From CAZLPZ01 sp964561535 (lineage in GTDB: Bacteria > Pseudomonadota > Alphaproteobacteria > Micavibrionales > Micavibrionaceae): a stretch of DNA of 43,263 nt. The stretch spans positions 1 to 43,263 of the forward strand of contig CAZLPZ010000012.1 of assembly GCA_964561535.1 (NCBI GenBank), given 5' to 3'. A model generated the notes under the pieces. That model worked only from the letters and a program-made list of their open reading frames with translations, did not search any database and was not told where the DNA came from. How positions within the stretch are numbered: the stretch's first letter is position 1; each line of letters begins with the position of its first letter. A program made the position numbers and the translations under genes. Positions 43,233 through 43,263 of this stretch are shown one piece after another.

Positions 43233-43263
43233 ATTTATTCCTTGACTATATTCCTGTGTTTAG

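Overview
The window is a chromosomal segment of a flagellated Gram-negative bacterium, most probably an alphaproteobacterium of moderately low GC. The evidence is FliX (an alphaproteobacterial flagellar regulator), a DksA of the alphaproteobacterial type with a Cys-poor zinc finger, a COQ10/RatA-type START protein beside lipA, a DUF3035-like lipoprotein after lspA, and short palindromic repeats whose translation gives the peptide DPRLRGDD, common in these genomes. I cannot place it to order; Micavibrio-like, Holosporales-like or Rhodospirillales-like lineages are all possible. No phage, plasmid, CRISPR array, tRNA or rRNA was seen.

Layout, left to right. (1) 1-143 is the 3' end of rpmG, followed by a palindromic repeat and a structured, terminator-ended non-coding stretch that may be a small RNA. 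(2) 389-7413 is a tight + strand run: D,D-carboxypeptidase, short Ppx/GppA phosphatase, ribF, ileS, lspA and a lipoprotein, with ATGA overlaps at three joints. (3) 7552-7731 (-) is a 59-codon lysine-rich histone-H1-like protein; its opposite strand gives a misleading Phe/Thr-rich frame. (4) 8248-13116 holds pgi, a pentapeptide-repeat protein and mutL. (5) 13131-16451 (-) holds an AsmA-like envelope protein, an RluC-type pseudouridine synthase and rarA. (6) 16558-19705 holds mgtE, lipA and a COQ10-like gene, with palindromic repeats between the last two. (7) 19711-22465 is the least recognisable part: a 253-codon orphan, rpmE with its terminator, a MITE-like repeat, a 57-codon small ORF and a 278-codon His-rich orphan holding a 27-nt near-perfect palindrome. 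(8) 22521-30949 holds mutS, a polytopic membrane protein, rpoD (-), a FeeM/exosortase-associated type acyltransferase (-) and dnaG (+). rpoD and dnaG point away from each other with the acyltransferase between them. (9) 30980-43053 (-) is a flagellar block: flgI, rod-binding flgJ, a FlgN/FlbY-like protein, fliK, flgD and flgE in transcription order, then a double-hairpin terminator, a TPR-methyltransferase fusion, flagellin, fliX and a DksA with a 155-residue lysine-rich N-terminal tail.

Most genes are ordinary core genes. The accessory or unusual material is the TPR-methyltransferase next to flagellin, the acyltransferase between rpoD and dnaG, two independent lysine-rich H1-like sequences (one fused to DksA), the two orphans around rpmE, a compact family of structured repeats that abut or enter reading frames, and the candidate sRNA behind rpmG. 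I found no convincing multi-gene novel defence or mobile system.
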